Numbered from the stretch's first letter, positions 44,991-53,549 are shown. The stretch: 64,000 bases of DNA from Ruegeria_C sp041537925 (GCF_041537925.1 NZ_JBGOSH010000008.1:124001-188000), one strand, 5' to 3'. Notes: generated by a model from the letters alone, not told the origin. A program made the numbers and translations.

Positions 44991-46216
44991 GCAAAACTGC
45001 ACATCATCTCGCCCGGATCATGCAGGAGCGTGTCGCGATCGACATCGGGACTACCTCGCTTACGGCATTTCGCCGAGCGGCTTTGCCAGCGCATAACGCA
45101 TCCATCATCGGGCATCCGATATTTGAAACCCTCCCGATTTCGGCGAAAGATGCGGCATCTGCGGGGTCCGACATGCAACGTGTGGGCTTTGTTTGGCCAC
45201 GCACTGTCGAGCGGGACAAGGAATTTCAGGACGCCTATGGTGTACGCTGGATGGAAACAGATGAGAACTTCGCCCCATACGAGCACCCGTTGGAGCATGC
45301 CGAATGGAAGGCATTGAATCGCCATCCTCGACCGGTTCTGCCAACTCAGATTCAGTATCCGGATCCGACATCCGCGACGGTCACAATCCTCGACCCGCCC
45401 TGCTACGGATTGTTGGATACCTGTTTCATGCTTCGCAATGGCTGGCAGTTCATGGTGGATATCACGGACAACTACCGGACCGCCAATGCGTTGCTGGATT
45501 GGGCCTTGGAGGTGATATCTGAAGCTTACCTTACTGCGATTACAGCTCTCCCGGATGACCCCGGCATAATCGTGTACGGAGATGATCTGGGGTTTGAATC
45601 TGGCATGTATTTGTCCGATCTGGATTTCAGAACCTTCCTCTTTCCCAGACTGCAAACCCTGTTTGCACGGATCAGAAAGAAGACAAACGCCCTGATCTGT
45701 TTTCATTCCTGTGGCGCGATTTCGTCCATCATCGGCGACATCGCGGAACTTGGCGTGGATATTCTGAATCTCGACTTCTATGCGAAGAATGTAGTTCTGG
45801 GCGATGTTCGCAAAAAACTCTCAAGCAGAGTGATTTTGCACGCGCCGGTCAATGCGGCTGCGATCGGTCGCGCCGTGATGTCGAACAACAAAGCGTCGCT
45901 TGCGTTACTGACCGTCGACATAGCGCTTTCAATGCCGAGTATCGGTGGCCCGACTGACAATGTTGCTGCTGCCGATGAAGCTGCGGACACGATGCGCGGT
46001 GTGGCGTTCATGCGCGCCTTCAGCAGCGACGACTTGAAGCAAATCCGCGAATTCGGTCCCATAAAATCAACAATCGAACGAGCCGCAAGAGCGGCGCGCG
46101 ATCTGGATATTCCGACAATCTCCGGAGCTGGCATCGAATTCAGAGGCATACCGCCGGGCAAAGAACCCGAATTTCACGCGGCCTCGTCGCCGTCATCAAG
46201 AGCAATTCTAAACTGA
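44987..46216 (+). CDS. cmuC: UroD-superfamily methyltransferase homologue, CmuC-like
   Basis: A 409-residue protein of the uroporphyrinogen-decarboxylase/corrinoid-methyltransferase superfamily. His240 and Cys242 occur in CFHSCGAISS, the zinc HxC motif. At the position where MtaA/MtbA-type enzymes have a third Cys ligand near the C-terminus, I read SGAG rather than PGCG, so metal binding may be altered. CmuC is required for chloromethane growth in Methylobacterium but its reaction is undefined. Its ATG overlaps the cmuB stop, and cmuA begins 23 bases after it. Not HemE: no porphyrin role is implied. Confidence 0.8.
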   Translation: MSKTAHHLARIMQERVAIDIGTTSLTAFRRAALPAHNASIIGHPIFETLPISAKDAASAGSDMQRVGFVWPRTVERDKEFQDAYGVRWMETDENFAPYEHPLEHAEWKALNRHPRPVLPTQIQYPDPTSATVTILDPPCYGLLDTCFMLRNGWQFMVDITDNYRTANALLDWALEVISEAYLTAITALPDDPGIIVYGDDLGFESGMYLSDLDFRTFLFPRLQTLFARIRKKTNALICFHSCGAISSIIGDIAELGVDILNLDFYAKNVVLGDVRKKLSSRVILHAPVNAAAIGRAVMSNNKASLALLTVDIALSMPSIGGPTDNVAAADEAADTMRGVAFMRAFSSDDLKQIREFGPIKSTIERAARAARDLDIPTISGAGIEFRGIPPGKEPEFHAASSPSSRAILN

Positions 46217-46239
46217 CACCCATGAATGGGAGGAACAAC

Positions 46240-48105
46240 ATGAGCAAGCAGATGACAGGGCGCGAGAGGTTTTTTGCGGCATGCCTAATGAGCGAGCAGC
46301 CGGACCAGGTGCCGGTGGTTCCCCTTCTGATGACGCGCGGCATACGTGAGGGCGGTCTCACGGTAGAGGAGGCCCTGCGTGATGGAGTTGCGTCCGCGCA
46401 TGCCAAAGCAAAGGCGGAAAAAAAGTTTGGCGGGGATGCAATTATCGCCGGGACCGACCTCTTTACGCCAGTTGAATGCGTAGAGGGCTGTGAACTCGAC
46501 TATTTGCCCTATGCGCAGCCGTCGCTGGTTACCCATCCCACGCCGACAAAAGAGGCCTTCTATCGCTTCAAGGAGAAGTATGAGCGCGAAGGTTTCAAGC
46601 CGTCAAACCGGGTGCTGGAAATCCAGAAAGAGATCAGGACCTTCATCGAATTGGGGTACAAAGAGACCCACGCGATACCGACGCCGGTTGGCGGACCGAT
46701 TACCACCGCGCAGCTGATGACGGGTTCGTCGGAATTCCTGACCTGTTTGAGCGAAGATCCCGATTATGCGCATGAGGTGACCGAACTTGCGTTGGACATC
46801 GTCAAGAATGTCTGCCGGTTGATGTTCGAGGCCGGACTCGACGCGTGCAACATTCTCGACCCATTTAACTCGTCGGACATTCTTCCGCCGGAAGTCTATC
46901 GCAAGCATGGTCTTCCCTACCAGAAACGCCTCTTCAAATACATCAACGAAGAGCTCAAGGGGGCGGCGTTCACGCATACATGCACGTTCACGCAACCAAT
47001 CTGGCGCGACATCTCTCAAAACGGCTGCGTGAATTTCAACGGGGACATGTACCCCGGCATGGACAAGGCAAAGCAGGCCATCGGCGGGCAGATTTCCCTG
47101 ATGGGGACGCTTTCGCCTTATTCGACGCTCATGCACGGGTCGACGGAAGATGTCAGAAACGAGGTTAAAAAGCTGGCCGCCGAAGTGGGTTACAACGGCG
47201 GCTTCATCTGCATGCCCGGTTGTGACATCGACTGGAACATTCCTGACGAAAACATGCACGCGCTGATCCAGCAATGTGCTGAAATCAAATACCCAATGGA
47301 TGTGGCCGCCCTTGGCGATCTGTCAAATGTCTTTCTTGCCGGGCATCCAAATCACGTCGGCAAACGCGGATCATCGGCACAATCTGACGCGAACGTCCTG
47401 GCTATGGAGAGCATGGTCGAGAGCGGGTCGGCAGAACATGCTGAAACTGAAGAAGACAGGATCAACCAAAAGCTTGTCGAGGCCATCATGGAATATGATG
47501 GCGACAAGGCGATCGAATGGACCACCAAGGGCCTCGAAGTCGGCATGTCCGCTCAGGATATCGTCTTCGATGGGTTGTCTCTGGGTATGAAGATCGTCGG
47601 CGACATGTACGAGCGCAACGAACGTTTCGTCACTGACATGCTCAAGGCTGCGAAGACAATGGACAAAGCCATGCCGGTTCTGACGCCGCTTCTCGAGGCG
47701 TCGGGCGGAGACGGAGGACCCACCGGCACCGTGGTTGTGGGCCTTGTGCGCGGCAACACGCAGGACATTGGCAAGAATCTTGTTTGTCTGATGCTCAAGG
47801 CAAACGGATTTAACGTCATTGACCTTGGCAAGAACGTCAAGCCGGAGCAGTTCATCAAGACAGCAGAAGAGAATGATGCTGTTGCAATCGGGATGTCGGT
47901 CATGACCAATTCGTCGACCGTTTACGCCGAGAAAACGAAGCAACTTCTCGAAGAGAAGGGCCTGGGCGACAAATACCTCCTAATGTTCGGCGGCGCGGCG
48001 GCCAATGTCGGCCTCGCCAGAGAGATGGGTCTGGAATACGGGCTCGATGCAAATGCCGCAGTCGAGCTTGTCAAGGAACGGGTCGAAAAGCAGGCCGCTG
48101 CCTAA
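46240..48105 (+). CDS. cmuA: Methyl halide:corrinoid methyltransferase fused to corrinoid protein, CmuA
   Basis: A 621-residue two-domain protein. Residues about 1-370 are a UroD/MtaA-type methyltransferase with zinc ligands His246 and Cys248 (THTCTF) and Cys328 (MPGCDID). Residues about 405-621 are a helical cap plus corrinoid-binding domain. There, the usual D-x-H-x-x-G motif is replaced by Asn506-x-Gln508-x-x-Gly511 (GNTQDIGKNLV); the later SVMTNSS and FGGAAANVG match the other corrinoid contacts. That fusion is the hallmark of CmuA. It should demethylate chloro-, bromo- or iodomethane to methyl-Co(III). The ATG at 46240, 6 bases after GGAGG, is preferred to 46222. Confidence 0.9.
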   Translation: MSKQMTGRERFFAACLMSEQPDQVPVVPLLMTRGIREGGLTVEEALRDGVASAHAKAKAEKKFGGDAIIAGTDLFTPVECVEGCELDYLPYAQPSLVTHPTPTKEAFYRFKEKYEREGFKPSNRVLEIQKEIRTFIELGYKETHAIPTPVGGPITTAQLMTGSSEFLTCLSEDPDYAHEVTELALDIVKNVCRLMFEAGLDACNILDPFNSSDILPPEVYRKHGLPYQKRLFKYINEELKGAAFTHTCTFTQPIWRDISQNGCVNFNGDMYPGMDKAKQAIGGQISLMGTLSPYSTLMHGSTEDVRNEVKKLAAEVGYNGGFICMPGCDIDWNIPDENMHALIQQCAEIKYPMDVAALGDLSNVFLAGHPNHVGKRGSSAQSDANVLAMESMVESGSAEHAETEEDRINQKLVEAIMEYDGDKAIEWTTKGLEVGMSAQDIVFDGLSLGMKIVGDMYERNERFVTDMLKAAKTMDKAMPVLTPLLEASGGDGGPTGTVVVGLVRGNTQDIGKNLVCLMLKANGFNVIDLGKNVKPEQFIKTAEENDAVAIGMSVMTNSSTVYAEKTKQLLEEKGLGDKYLLMFGGAAANVGLAREMGLEYGLDANAAVELVKERVEKQAAA

Positions 48106-48167
48106 TCCTGCACCTCAAACAGGCGCCCCATTTCGTGGGGGTGCCTTCCAAAAGATTGGAAATGGGT

Positions 48168-48482
48168 ATGCCAGTTTATTCCTTCTGTTGCGATGATTGT
48201 GGCGCAACGAGAGAAATGTTGGCCAGCCTCGAACAAGCCGATGCACTTGAACTGATGTGCCTGGCGTGTGGCGGCGACATGGTTCGGGCTCGGGTGATGT
48301 CTGTGAATATCATTGGCCCGGCCATTCGCGCGAAGAAAGCCGAAAAGAAGCAGGAAGAGCACGCATATTTCACGAAGCCATGCGGGCACAACCATGCCTG
48401 CCGCTGCAGCGTTAAGCTGTCGAAGTCGAACCCTTTCAAACAGGAAATTCGAGCGGCGCACGGCTTCGCAGATGAAATATAG
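48168..48482 (+). CDS. FmdB-like zinc-ribbon protein of the cmu cluster
   Basis: A 104-residue protein opening MPVYSFCCDDCGATRE, with a second CxxC in MCLACGGDMVRARV: the FmdB-type zinc ribbon. The C-terminal part has CGHNHACRC, possibly a second metal site. FmdB was first seen next to formamidase and amidase genes as a putative regulator. Relatives lie at this position in known cmu clusters, but function is unknown. Starts at 48162 and 48168 are both possible; the longer frame from 48135 is less likely. Confidence 0.7.
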   Translation: MPVYSFCCDDCGATREMLASLEQADALELMCLACGGDMVRARVMSVNIIGPAIRAKKAEKKQEEHAYFTKPCGHNHACRCSVKLSKSNPFKQEIRAAHGFADEI

Positions 48483-48583
48483 CTTCCGCGGTGATGCCGA
48501 AAGGTCTCTGCCGGCCACTCAAAGTTACGACATCAGGAGGCGTTGTCGGCCCGCCAAGGCATATCGCTCAGAAAGGAGCGCGC

Positions 48584-49678
48584 ATGGCTACCTATCCATT
48601 GAGGATCGTCGAAAAACGTATGGAGGCAGAGGATGCTGCAAGTCTCTATTTTGACGTGCCACCAGACCTAAGAGCGGCATTTGGCTACCGTCCCGGCCAA
48701 TTTCTTACCCTCGAAACTGATAGCGACGGTGAAGACGTCGCCCGACAGTATTCATTGTCCTCTACGCCCGGGACGCATGAGCGGATACGCATCACGGTCA
48801 AGAAAATCGACGGAGGTATCGTATCGCCCTGGCTTGTCGACGAAGCGACGGAAGGTGATCTGGTAGAGGTTGGTATCCCGCGCGGTCGTTTCTTCAAGAA
48901 TCTGGATGATCCGACGCATGTTGTTCTGTTGGCGGCTGGCTCCGGAATCGCGCCCATTCTTTCGATCGGGCGCTGGCTGCTTGAGAATGACGCGACCCAC
49001 AAAGTCACGCTCATATATGGCAACCGGACGCCAGAGCGCATGATCCTCGCCGATGAGGTCGAAGAGATAGAAAGGAATTTTGAGGGTCGGTGCGTCGTCG
49101 CGCGTGTCATGAGCCGGGCCAATGGCGAATGGTCGGGTCAAAGAGGCCGAATTGATCGTGAATACATCACGCGCCATTTTCCGGAATGGAATGACCGGTC
49201 CGGTGATTTGCCGATGATATTCTATATGTGTGGTCCAGAAGGCTTCATGGATGCTGCTGAAAGCGCATTGCAAAATGTCGGCATACCACTCACCTCAATC
49301 CATCGGGAAAGCTTCGATATGAGCCTGGAGGACGATGGGAATGAACCGGGTCTCGAAGTCAATGGATCGGACTATATCGGAGAGGCAGGGCAAACCGACA
49401 AGATCGTCGCCGTGGTGGGCGGCGAGGAATACGAAGCCGACTGGCAGGATGGAGAAGACGTTCTCTCGGCATTGCTACGGGTCGAGGCAGATGTCCCGTT
49501 CTCGTGTCAGGAAGGCACATGCGCATCCTGCATCTCAAAGCTCACGGAGGGTAAAATCGACGTCAGACCCGGTGTCCTGCAGACGCTTCGGCAGGACGAT
49601 CTCGACGAAGGGCTGACACTGGCGTGCCTGTCACGTCCCAAGACCAAGTCCATTCGCATTGATTTCGACGAGATATGA
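48584..49678 (+). CDS. Flavin/[2Fe-2S] oxidoreductase, PaaE-like, in the cmu cluster
   Basis: A 364-residue reductase in the order FAD-binding domain (RQYSLSSTP), NAD-binding domain (LLAAGSGIAPIL, FYMCGPEGFMDA) and C-terminal plant-type ferredoxin (CQEGTCASC with a later Cys in LACLS). It feeds electrons from NAD(P)H to an acceptor. PaaE-like reductases accompany cmu operons. A good guess is reductive re-activation of the Co(II) form of CmuA, analogous to activators of other corrinoid methyltransferases. The ATG at 48584 follows an AAAGGAG box; the ORF upstream is not conserved. Its stop overlaps the next start. Confidence 0.85.
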   Translation: MATYPLRIVEKRMEAEDAASLYFDVPPDLRAAFGYRPGQFLTLETDSDGEDVARQYSLSSTPGTHERIRITVKKIDGGIVSPWLVDEATEGDLVEVGIPRGRFFKNLDDPTHVVLLAAGSGIAPILSIGRWLLENDATHKVTLIYGNRTPERMILADEVEEIERNFEGRCVVARVMSRANGEWSGQRGRIDREYITRHFPEWNDRSGDLPMIFYMCGPEGFMDAAESALQNVGIPLTSIHRESFDMSLEDDGNEPGLEVNGSDYIGEAGQTDKIVAVVGGEEYEADWQDGEDVLSALLRVEADVPFSCQEGTCASCISKLTEGKIDVRPGVLQTLRQDDLDEGLTLACLSRPKTKSIRIDFDEI

Positions 49679-50871
49679 TCATGGCTAAGCGAACCATATT
49701 GGAGAACCTGAAGCTGGTCACTATGGCCGGCGACATACCAGACACGACACTCCATGACGACGCGTTGATTGTCGTGGAAGAAGGTATCATCACTTATGCC
49801 GAAGCCGCCGCTGACTATGAGGGCGATCGATTCGGAGCCATAGACATGGGCGGCGCGCTTTGCCTTCCCGGGTTTGTGGATTGTCACAATCCGTGTCTTT
49901 GGGCAGGCGATGTGCCTCAGAGTACAACCCTGACCGGGGACACATACCGGCAACTTGTACGAGCCGTCGCAAGCTCGACGCGCAATGCAGATGATGTGAC
50001 GCTAGTGACCCTTCTGGAAGACCGTATTGACGGATTGTTGCGTTCGGGTGTGACATGCTCTGAATTGAAATCAGGATATGGCGGCGACGCTCAGACAGAG
50101 CTGCGGTTTGTTCAATTGCTTGCAGACTTTGCAAGGACAGCCAGGATCCGTACGCGCATTACATTGGCCCTTGGCCATGTGTTTCAGGGCGAAGGGGACC
50201 CGGATGAATTCCTGGAACACCTTGAGAAGGTAATAGTCCCGGCGACCTACGAAAATGGCAATACGGATGCGATCGAGGTTTTTTGCGATGACGAGGGTGC
50301 GATGGATCTTGATATGTGTTCCACTATCCTCGAACTCTACTACAGGAAAAAAACGCCGACACGCGTCGCCTGTGACCGGTTCGAAGACAGCGCCGGTGCA
50401 ACATTGCCGGTATCGTTTTATGCGCGCTGCGCACTTTATCTGAACAAATCTGACAGCCTTGATCTTGAAAACCTGTCAAACGCCGGGACGGTGGCTGTCA
50501 TTATCCCCGGTGCATTGGATACTGACGGCGACCAGTCACTCCCGGATGTGTCGAAGATACGGAACGCCAACGGTCGCATCGCCATAGCGCCAGATACCTC
50601 CGCCGGCGGCAGTCAGGAAAGCATGCTTCAGGCACTGAGTTCCGGGTTTCGGAAACTCGGACTGTCTGCTGCTGAAACCATCGCAGCTGCAACAATCAAT
50701 GCGGCCCACGCTCTTGGTGTTGAAAACGAAGCAGGTGTCATCGCCGCTGGTCGGCCAGCCGATCTGGCGTTTTTTTCGGCCGCTTCGCTGGATATCCTAT
50801 TCAAGAACGAAAATTCCAAATGCGTAGCGACCATGTGCTCCGGAAACCTGATGCAATACAGCTGGCGGTGA
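49675..50871 (+). CDS. HutI-like amidohydrolase homologue with degenerate metal site
   Basis: A 398-residue protein of the imidazolonepropionase (HutI) family. LPGFVDCHNP matches the family's first metal motif, but HxH has become His71-Asn72-Pro73. The SELKSGYGG substrate loop is kept. The later His ligands are not seen: VACDRFED stands where a histidine-bearing motif such as HADQ is usual, and YLNKSD where sadHL is usual. An Asp remains in APDTSAGG. Loss of most zinc ligands argues against imidazolonepropionase activity. Such a hutI-like gene is also found in Aminobacter and Hyphomicrobium cmu clusters. The ATG at 49675 overlaps the preceding stop; 49681 is an alternative. Confidence 0.8.
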   Translation: MIMAKRTILENLKLVTMAGDIPDTTLHDDALIVVEEGIITYAEAAADYEGDRFGAIDMGGALCLPGFVDCHNPCLWAGDVPQSTTLTGDTYRQLVRAVASSTRNADDVTLVTLLEDRIDGLLRSGVTCSELKSGYGGDAQTELRFVQLLADFARTARIRTRITLALGHVFQGEGDPDEFLEHLEKVIVPATYENGNTDAIEVFCDDEGAMDLDMCSTILELYYRKKTPTRVACDRFEDSAGATLPVSFYARCALYLNKSDSLDLENLSNAGTVAVIIPGALDTDGDQSLPDVSKIRNANGRIAIAPDTSAGGSQESMLQALSSGFRKLGLSAAETIAAATINAAHALGVENEAGVIAAGRPADLAFFSAASLDILFKNENSKCVATMCSGNLMQYSWR

Positions 50872-51014
50872 GACAAAAGGGCTCTGAGCCGCGCAATGCT
50901 CCTGCGGCAAGCCCCTGGGATTGGGTGACATCGAATCAGCTGTCAGTAAAGACGATCAAACCCTTGAATTTCCGCCGTCCCGTTCGGTCTGCCGTCGTTC
51001 ACATCTCAGCAACC

Positions 51015-51060
51015 GACATTCGCGCTACGAGCGGCGAGATCGGACTGAGAGCCCACTTTG
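51015..51060. repeat. Degenerate repeat-like stretch, copy A
   Basis: GACATT, a GCGCT-N-C core and a GAGCCCACTTTG end match the general outline of copies at 54405-54438 and 58349-58390. All three lie outside genes. The similarity is by eye and incomplete. Confidence 0.3.
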
Positions 51061-51220
51061 ACGGATGCTGTGAAACGTACGAATGCCCACCTAACCAAAT
51101 GACCAAAACTCAATACGGTCCGCAACAAGGTGCCTTTTCGAAGCACTCATCCAATTGCGGTAAGTTCAAATTGCCCAAGTTCCCACACTGGATTAGTTGA
51201 CAATATTACTCAGATATATC

Positions 51221-51249
51221 ATGCCCGGCTCGGGCATGGCATCGCCATG
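51221..51249. promoter_or_regulatory. Two overlapping perfect inverted repeats upstream of the ABC operon
   Basis: ATGCCCG-GCT-CGGGCAT (51221-51237) is followed by CATGGC-ATC-GCCATG (51235-51249), sharing a CAT. They end 22 bases before the ABC operon's start codon at 51272. They could be a double operator or two mutually exclusive hairpins in the mRNA leader that mask the AAGGAGAG box. Function unknown. Confidence 0.45.
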
Positions 51250-51271
51250 ACATCAATTTAAGGAGAGACCC

Positions 51272-52417
51272 ATGAATGTCAGATCACTGACGCGGGGTCT
51301 TTGCTCCGCTGCCGCAGCTATGACGCTTACTTTTGCGTCCGCCACGATCGCAACCGCAGAGACAATTACCGTAACTGACATCGCTGGCCGCGTTGTCGAC
51401 GTTGAAAAGAACCCCTCCAAGGTTGTGATTGGTGAGGGCCGCATGATCTATTCGATCGCGTTGCTCGACCAGAAAAACCCATTCCAACGTATCGTTGGGT
51501 GGAAGGACGATATGGTGAAATACGATCCAGATGCGCATCGTAAGTACCTTGAAGCCTTCCCTGAAATTGCTGATCTGCCCAGTTTTGGCAGCCCGTATAC
51601 CGACGAATGGAACCTCGAAGGTGTCATCTCTCTGGGGACCGAACTGGTTCTGATGAACCTTGGAAATCTTCTGAAAGCCCAAGAAAGTGGGATCATCGAG
51701 AAATTGGACGAAGCTGGGATCGCGACCATCTTTGTTGATTTCCGTCAGGACCCGACACAAAATACTGTTCCCAGCCTCCAACTTTTGGGGCGTATCTTTG
51801 ACAAACGCGACGACGCCGATGCCTTTGGTGATTATTACCAAGAGCAGATGAAGTTGATTTATTCGCGTGTGCAGGGAATTCCTGACGAGGACCGACCCGT
51901 TGTCTTCATTGAGCGCGCAGCGGGTTACAACCCAGCCAAATGCTGTAATACTTTTGGAGCAGCCAATTTGGGCCGGTTGGTCGACCTGTCTGGTGGTCGC
52001 AATTGGGGATCATCGAAGACACCGGGGTTCTCCGCATCCGTCAGCCTAGAAGCCATCTTTGCAGATGATCCAGACGTGATTATTGGCACAGGTGCAAACT
52101 GGGCCGAAGCCAATCCGGCAACCACAGCAGTCCTATTCGGATATGAAGCCGATAGAGCCATGGTGCAGGAACGTTTGGGCGCACTTGCCTCACGTGAAGG
52201 CTGGCCCGAGCTGTCGGCGGTCAAGAATGGCCGTTTCCATTCAGTCTATCACCAATTCTACAACAGCCCTTACCACTTCGTTGCGATGCAGGCCTTTGCG
52301 AAATGGTTGCATCCGGAGCTGTTTGAAGATGTCAGCCCAGAAGCCACAATGAAAGAGCTTCACGATCGGTTCCTGCCGATTGACTATTCGGGCGTTTTTT
52401 GGGGAAGCCTCGAATAA
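51272..52417 (+). CDS. ABC transporter periplasmic substrate-binding protein (FepB/BtuF type)
   Basis: A 381-residue secreted protein with a signal peptide (ends near SATIATA) and a class III periplasmic-binding fold. Family features: TVTDIAGRVVDVEKNP near the N-terminus, WNLEGVISLGTELVLM, and VSLEAIFADDPDVII in the C-terminal lobe. Such proteins deliver iron-siderophore, heme or corrinoid. A pair CC in PAKCCNTFG is unusual. An AAGGAGAG box is 5 bases upstream. First gene of a three-gene importer; placed directly after the cmu operon, where corrinoid is a tempting substrate, though siderophore uptake is equally compatible. Confidence 0.85.
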   Translation: MNVRSLTRGLCSAAAAMTLTFASATIATAETITVTDIAGRVVDVEKNPSKVVIGEGRMIYSIALLDQKNPFQRIVGWKDDMVKYDPDAHRKYLEAFPEIADLPSFGSPYTDEWNLEGVISLGTELVLMNLGNLLKAQESGIIEKLDEAGIATIFVDFRQDPTQNTVPSLQLLGRIFDKRDDADAFGDYYQEQMKLIYSRVQGIPDEDRPVVFIERAAGYNPAKCCNTFGAANLGRLVDLSGGRNWGSSKTPGFSASVSLEAIFADDPDVIIGTGANWAEANPATTAVLFGYEADRAMVQERLGALASREGWPELSAVKNGRFHSVYHQFYNSPYHFVAMQAFAKWLHPELFEDVSPEATMKELHDRFLPIDYSGVFWGSLE

Positions 52418-52487
52418 AGCAACCCTCAGCTATGACACTGCGGCCCCGCTGAATGTTGGGCCGCGATCGCCTTTGGAGGGCACTTTC

Positions 52488-53549
52488 GTGACAATAAATG
52501 TAAACGCTGCTGAAATGCGGCGGGCCTATGCTGCGCAAGTCTCGCGCCGCTACAGCATGATCGCACTGGTTACAGGGCTGTTGGCCCTCAGCTTTTTCCT
52601 AGACGTGGCCACGGGGCCCGGAAAATACAGCCTGTCGACAGTATTCGATGTTTTGACTGACCCATTGTCGCATGGCGTCCGACTAAAGGTTATTGTCTGG
52701 GACTACCGGCTGCCGGTCGCCATCACGGCTGCGTTGGTCGGGGCGCTATTGGCTGTCGCTGGCGCGCAAATGCAGACGATTTTGAACAATCCATTGGCGG
52801 AACCCTTCACGCTTGGTGTGTCGGCAGCAGCGAGCTTTGGCGCCTCATTGGCAATCGTACTGGGCGTCAGCGTCATTCCTGCCGTGGGGCCCCTTCTGGT
52901 TACGGTGAATGCCTTCGTCTTCGCGCTTTTGACCTGCGGCTTTATCTTGCTTGCCACCCGCTTAAAGGGTGTTGGGTCAGAGACGATGATCTTGTTCGGG
53001 ATCGCGATATTCTTCACCTTCTCTGCGCTATTGGCGTTGATGCAATACATGGCCTCGGAGGATCAAATCGCCCGGATCGTATTCTGGATGATGGGATCGC
53101 TGAGCCGTGCAAGCTGGGAGAAAATCTCGTTAGGCGGACTGCTTCTGGCCGTTGCCATTCCATTCAGTCTTTTGCGAACGTGGCCAATGACGGCCCTACG
53201 CATGGGCGAAGCAACCGCCGAAAGCATGGGCGTCGACGTATCGCGGTTACGGGTCGAGATGCTGGTCTGTATTTCCCTATTGGCCGCGACCGCCGTTTCG
53301 TTTGTCGGCACGGTTGGTTTCGTCGGCCTCGTGGGGCCGCATATCGCACGGTTGCTGGTGGGCGAAGATCAGCGGTACTTTATACCACTTTCAGCCCTCG
53401 TCGGGGCATTGGTTTTGTCTCTGACATCCTTGATATCGAAAACGATCACACCGGGCATAATCTACCCGATTGGTATCATCACCTCGTTGATCGGTGTTCC
53501 GGTGTTCATCTCTATCATTCTTAGTACGCGGCGGGAGAAACTGTCATGA
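52488..53549 (+). CDS. ABC transporter permease, FecCD/BtuC family
   Basis: A 353-residue ten-helix permease. Hallmarks are DYRLPVAITAALVGALLAVAGAQMQTILNNPLAEPFTLGVSAAASFGA and FVGLVGPHIARLLVG, in the FecCD family. The ORF begins earlier, but the GTG at 52488 follows a GGAGGG box by about 8 bases and gives a suitable N-terminus. It lies between the substrate-binding protein gene (70-base gap) and the ATPase gene (four-base overlap). Confidence 0.88.
   Translation: MTINVNAAEMRRAYAAQVSRRYSMIALVTGLLALSFFLDVATGPGKYSLSTVFDVLTDPLSHGVRLKVIVWDYRLPVAITAALVGALLAVAGAQMQTILNNPLAEPFTLGVSAAASFGASLAIVLGVSVIPAVGPLLVTVNAFVFALLTCGFILLATRLKGVGSETMILFGIAIFFTFSALLALMQYMASEDQIARIVFWMMGSLSRASWEKISLGGLLLAVAIPFSLLRTWPMTALRMGEATAESMGVDVSRLRVEMLVCISLLAATAVSFVGTVGFVGLVGPHIARLLVGEDQRYFIPLSALVGALVLSLTSLISKTITPGIIYPIGIITSLIGVPVFISIILSTRREKLS

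Larger units (their letters stand above)
50872..51271. other. 400-base intergenic region before the ABC operon
   Basis: No supported coding frame; a track-length frame across it has no family features. It includes a degenerate repeat-like stretch (51015-51060) and two overlapping palindromes (51221-51249). I looked for a cobalamin-riboswitch B12 box and found none by eye. A TTGACA at 51197 might serve as a -35 element, but no well-spaced -10 was found. Confidence 0.55.

Noticed and set aside
44987..48105. Reading cmuC and cmuA as uroporphyrinogen decarboxylases (HemE)
   Set aside because: They share only the superfamily fold. The HxC zinc motif, the fused corrinoid domain in cmuA and the MtrH-type neighbour show methyl transfer.
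50872..51271. Cobalamin riboswitch before the ABC operon
   Set aside because: I found no B12-box-like sequence by eye in the 400-base region, so it is not reported. A covariance-model scan would settle it.
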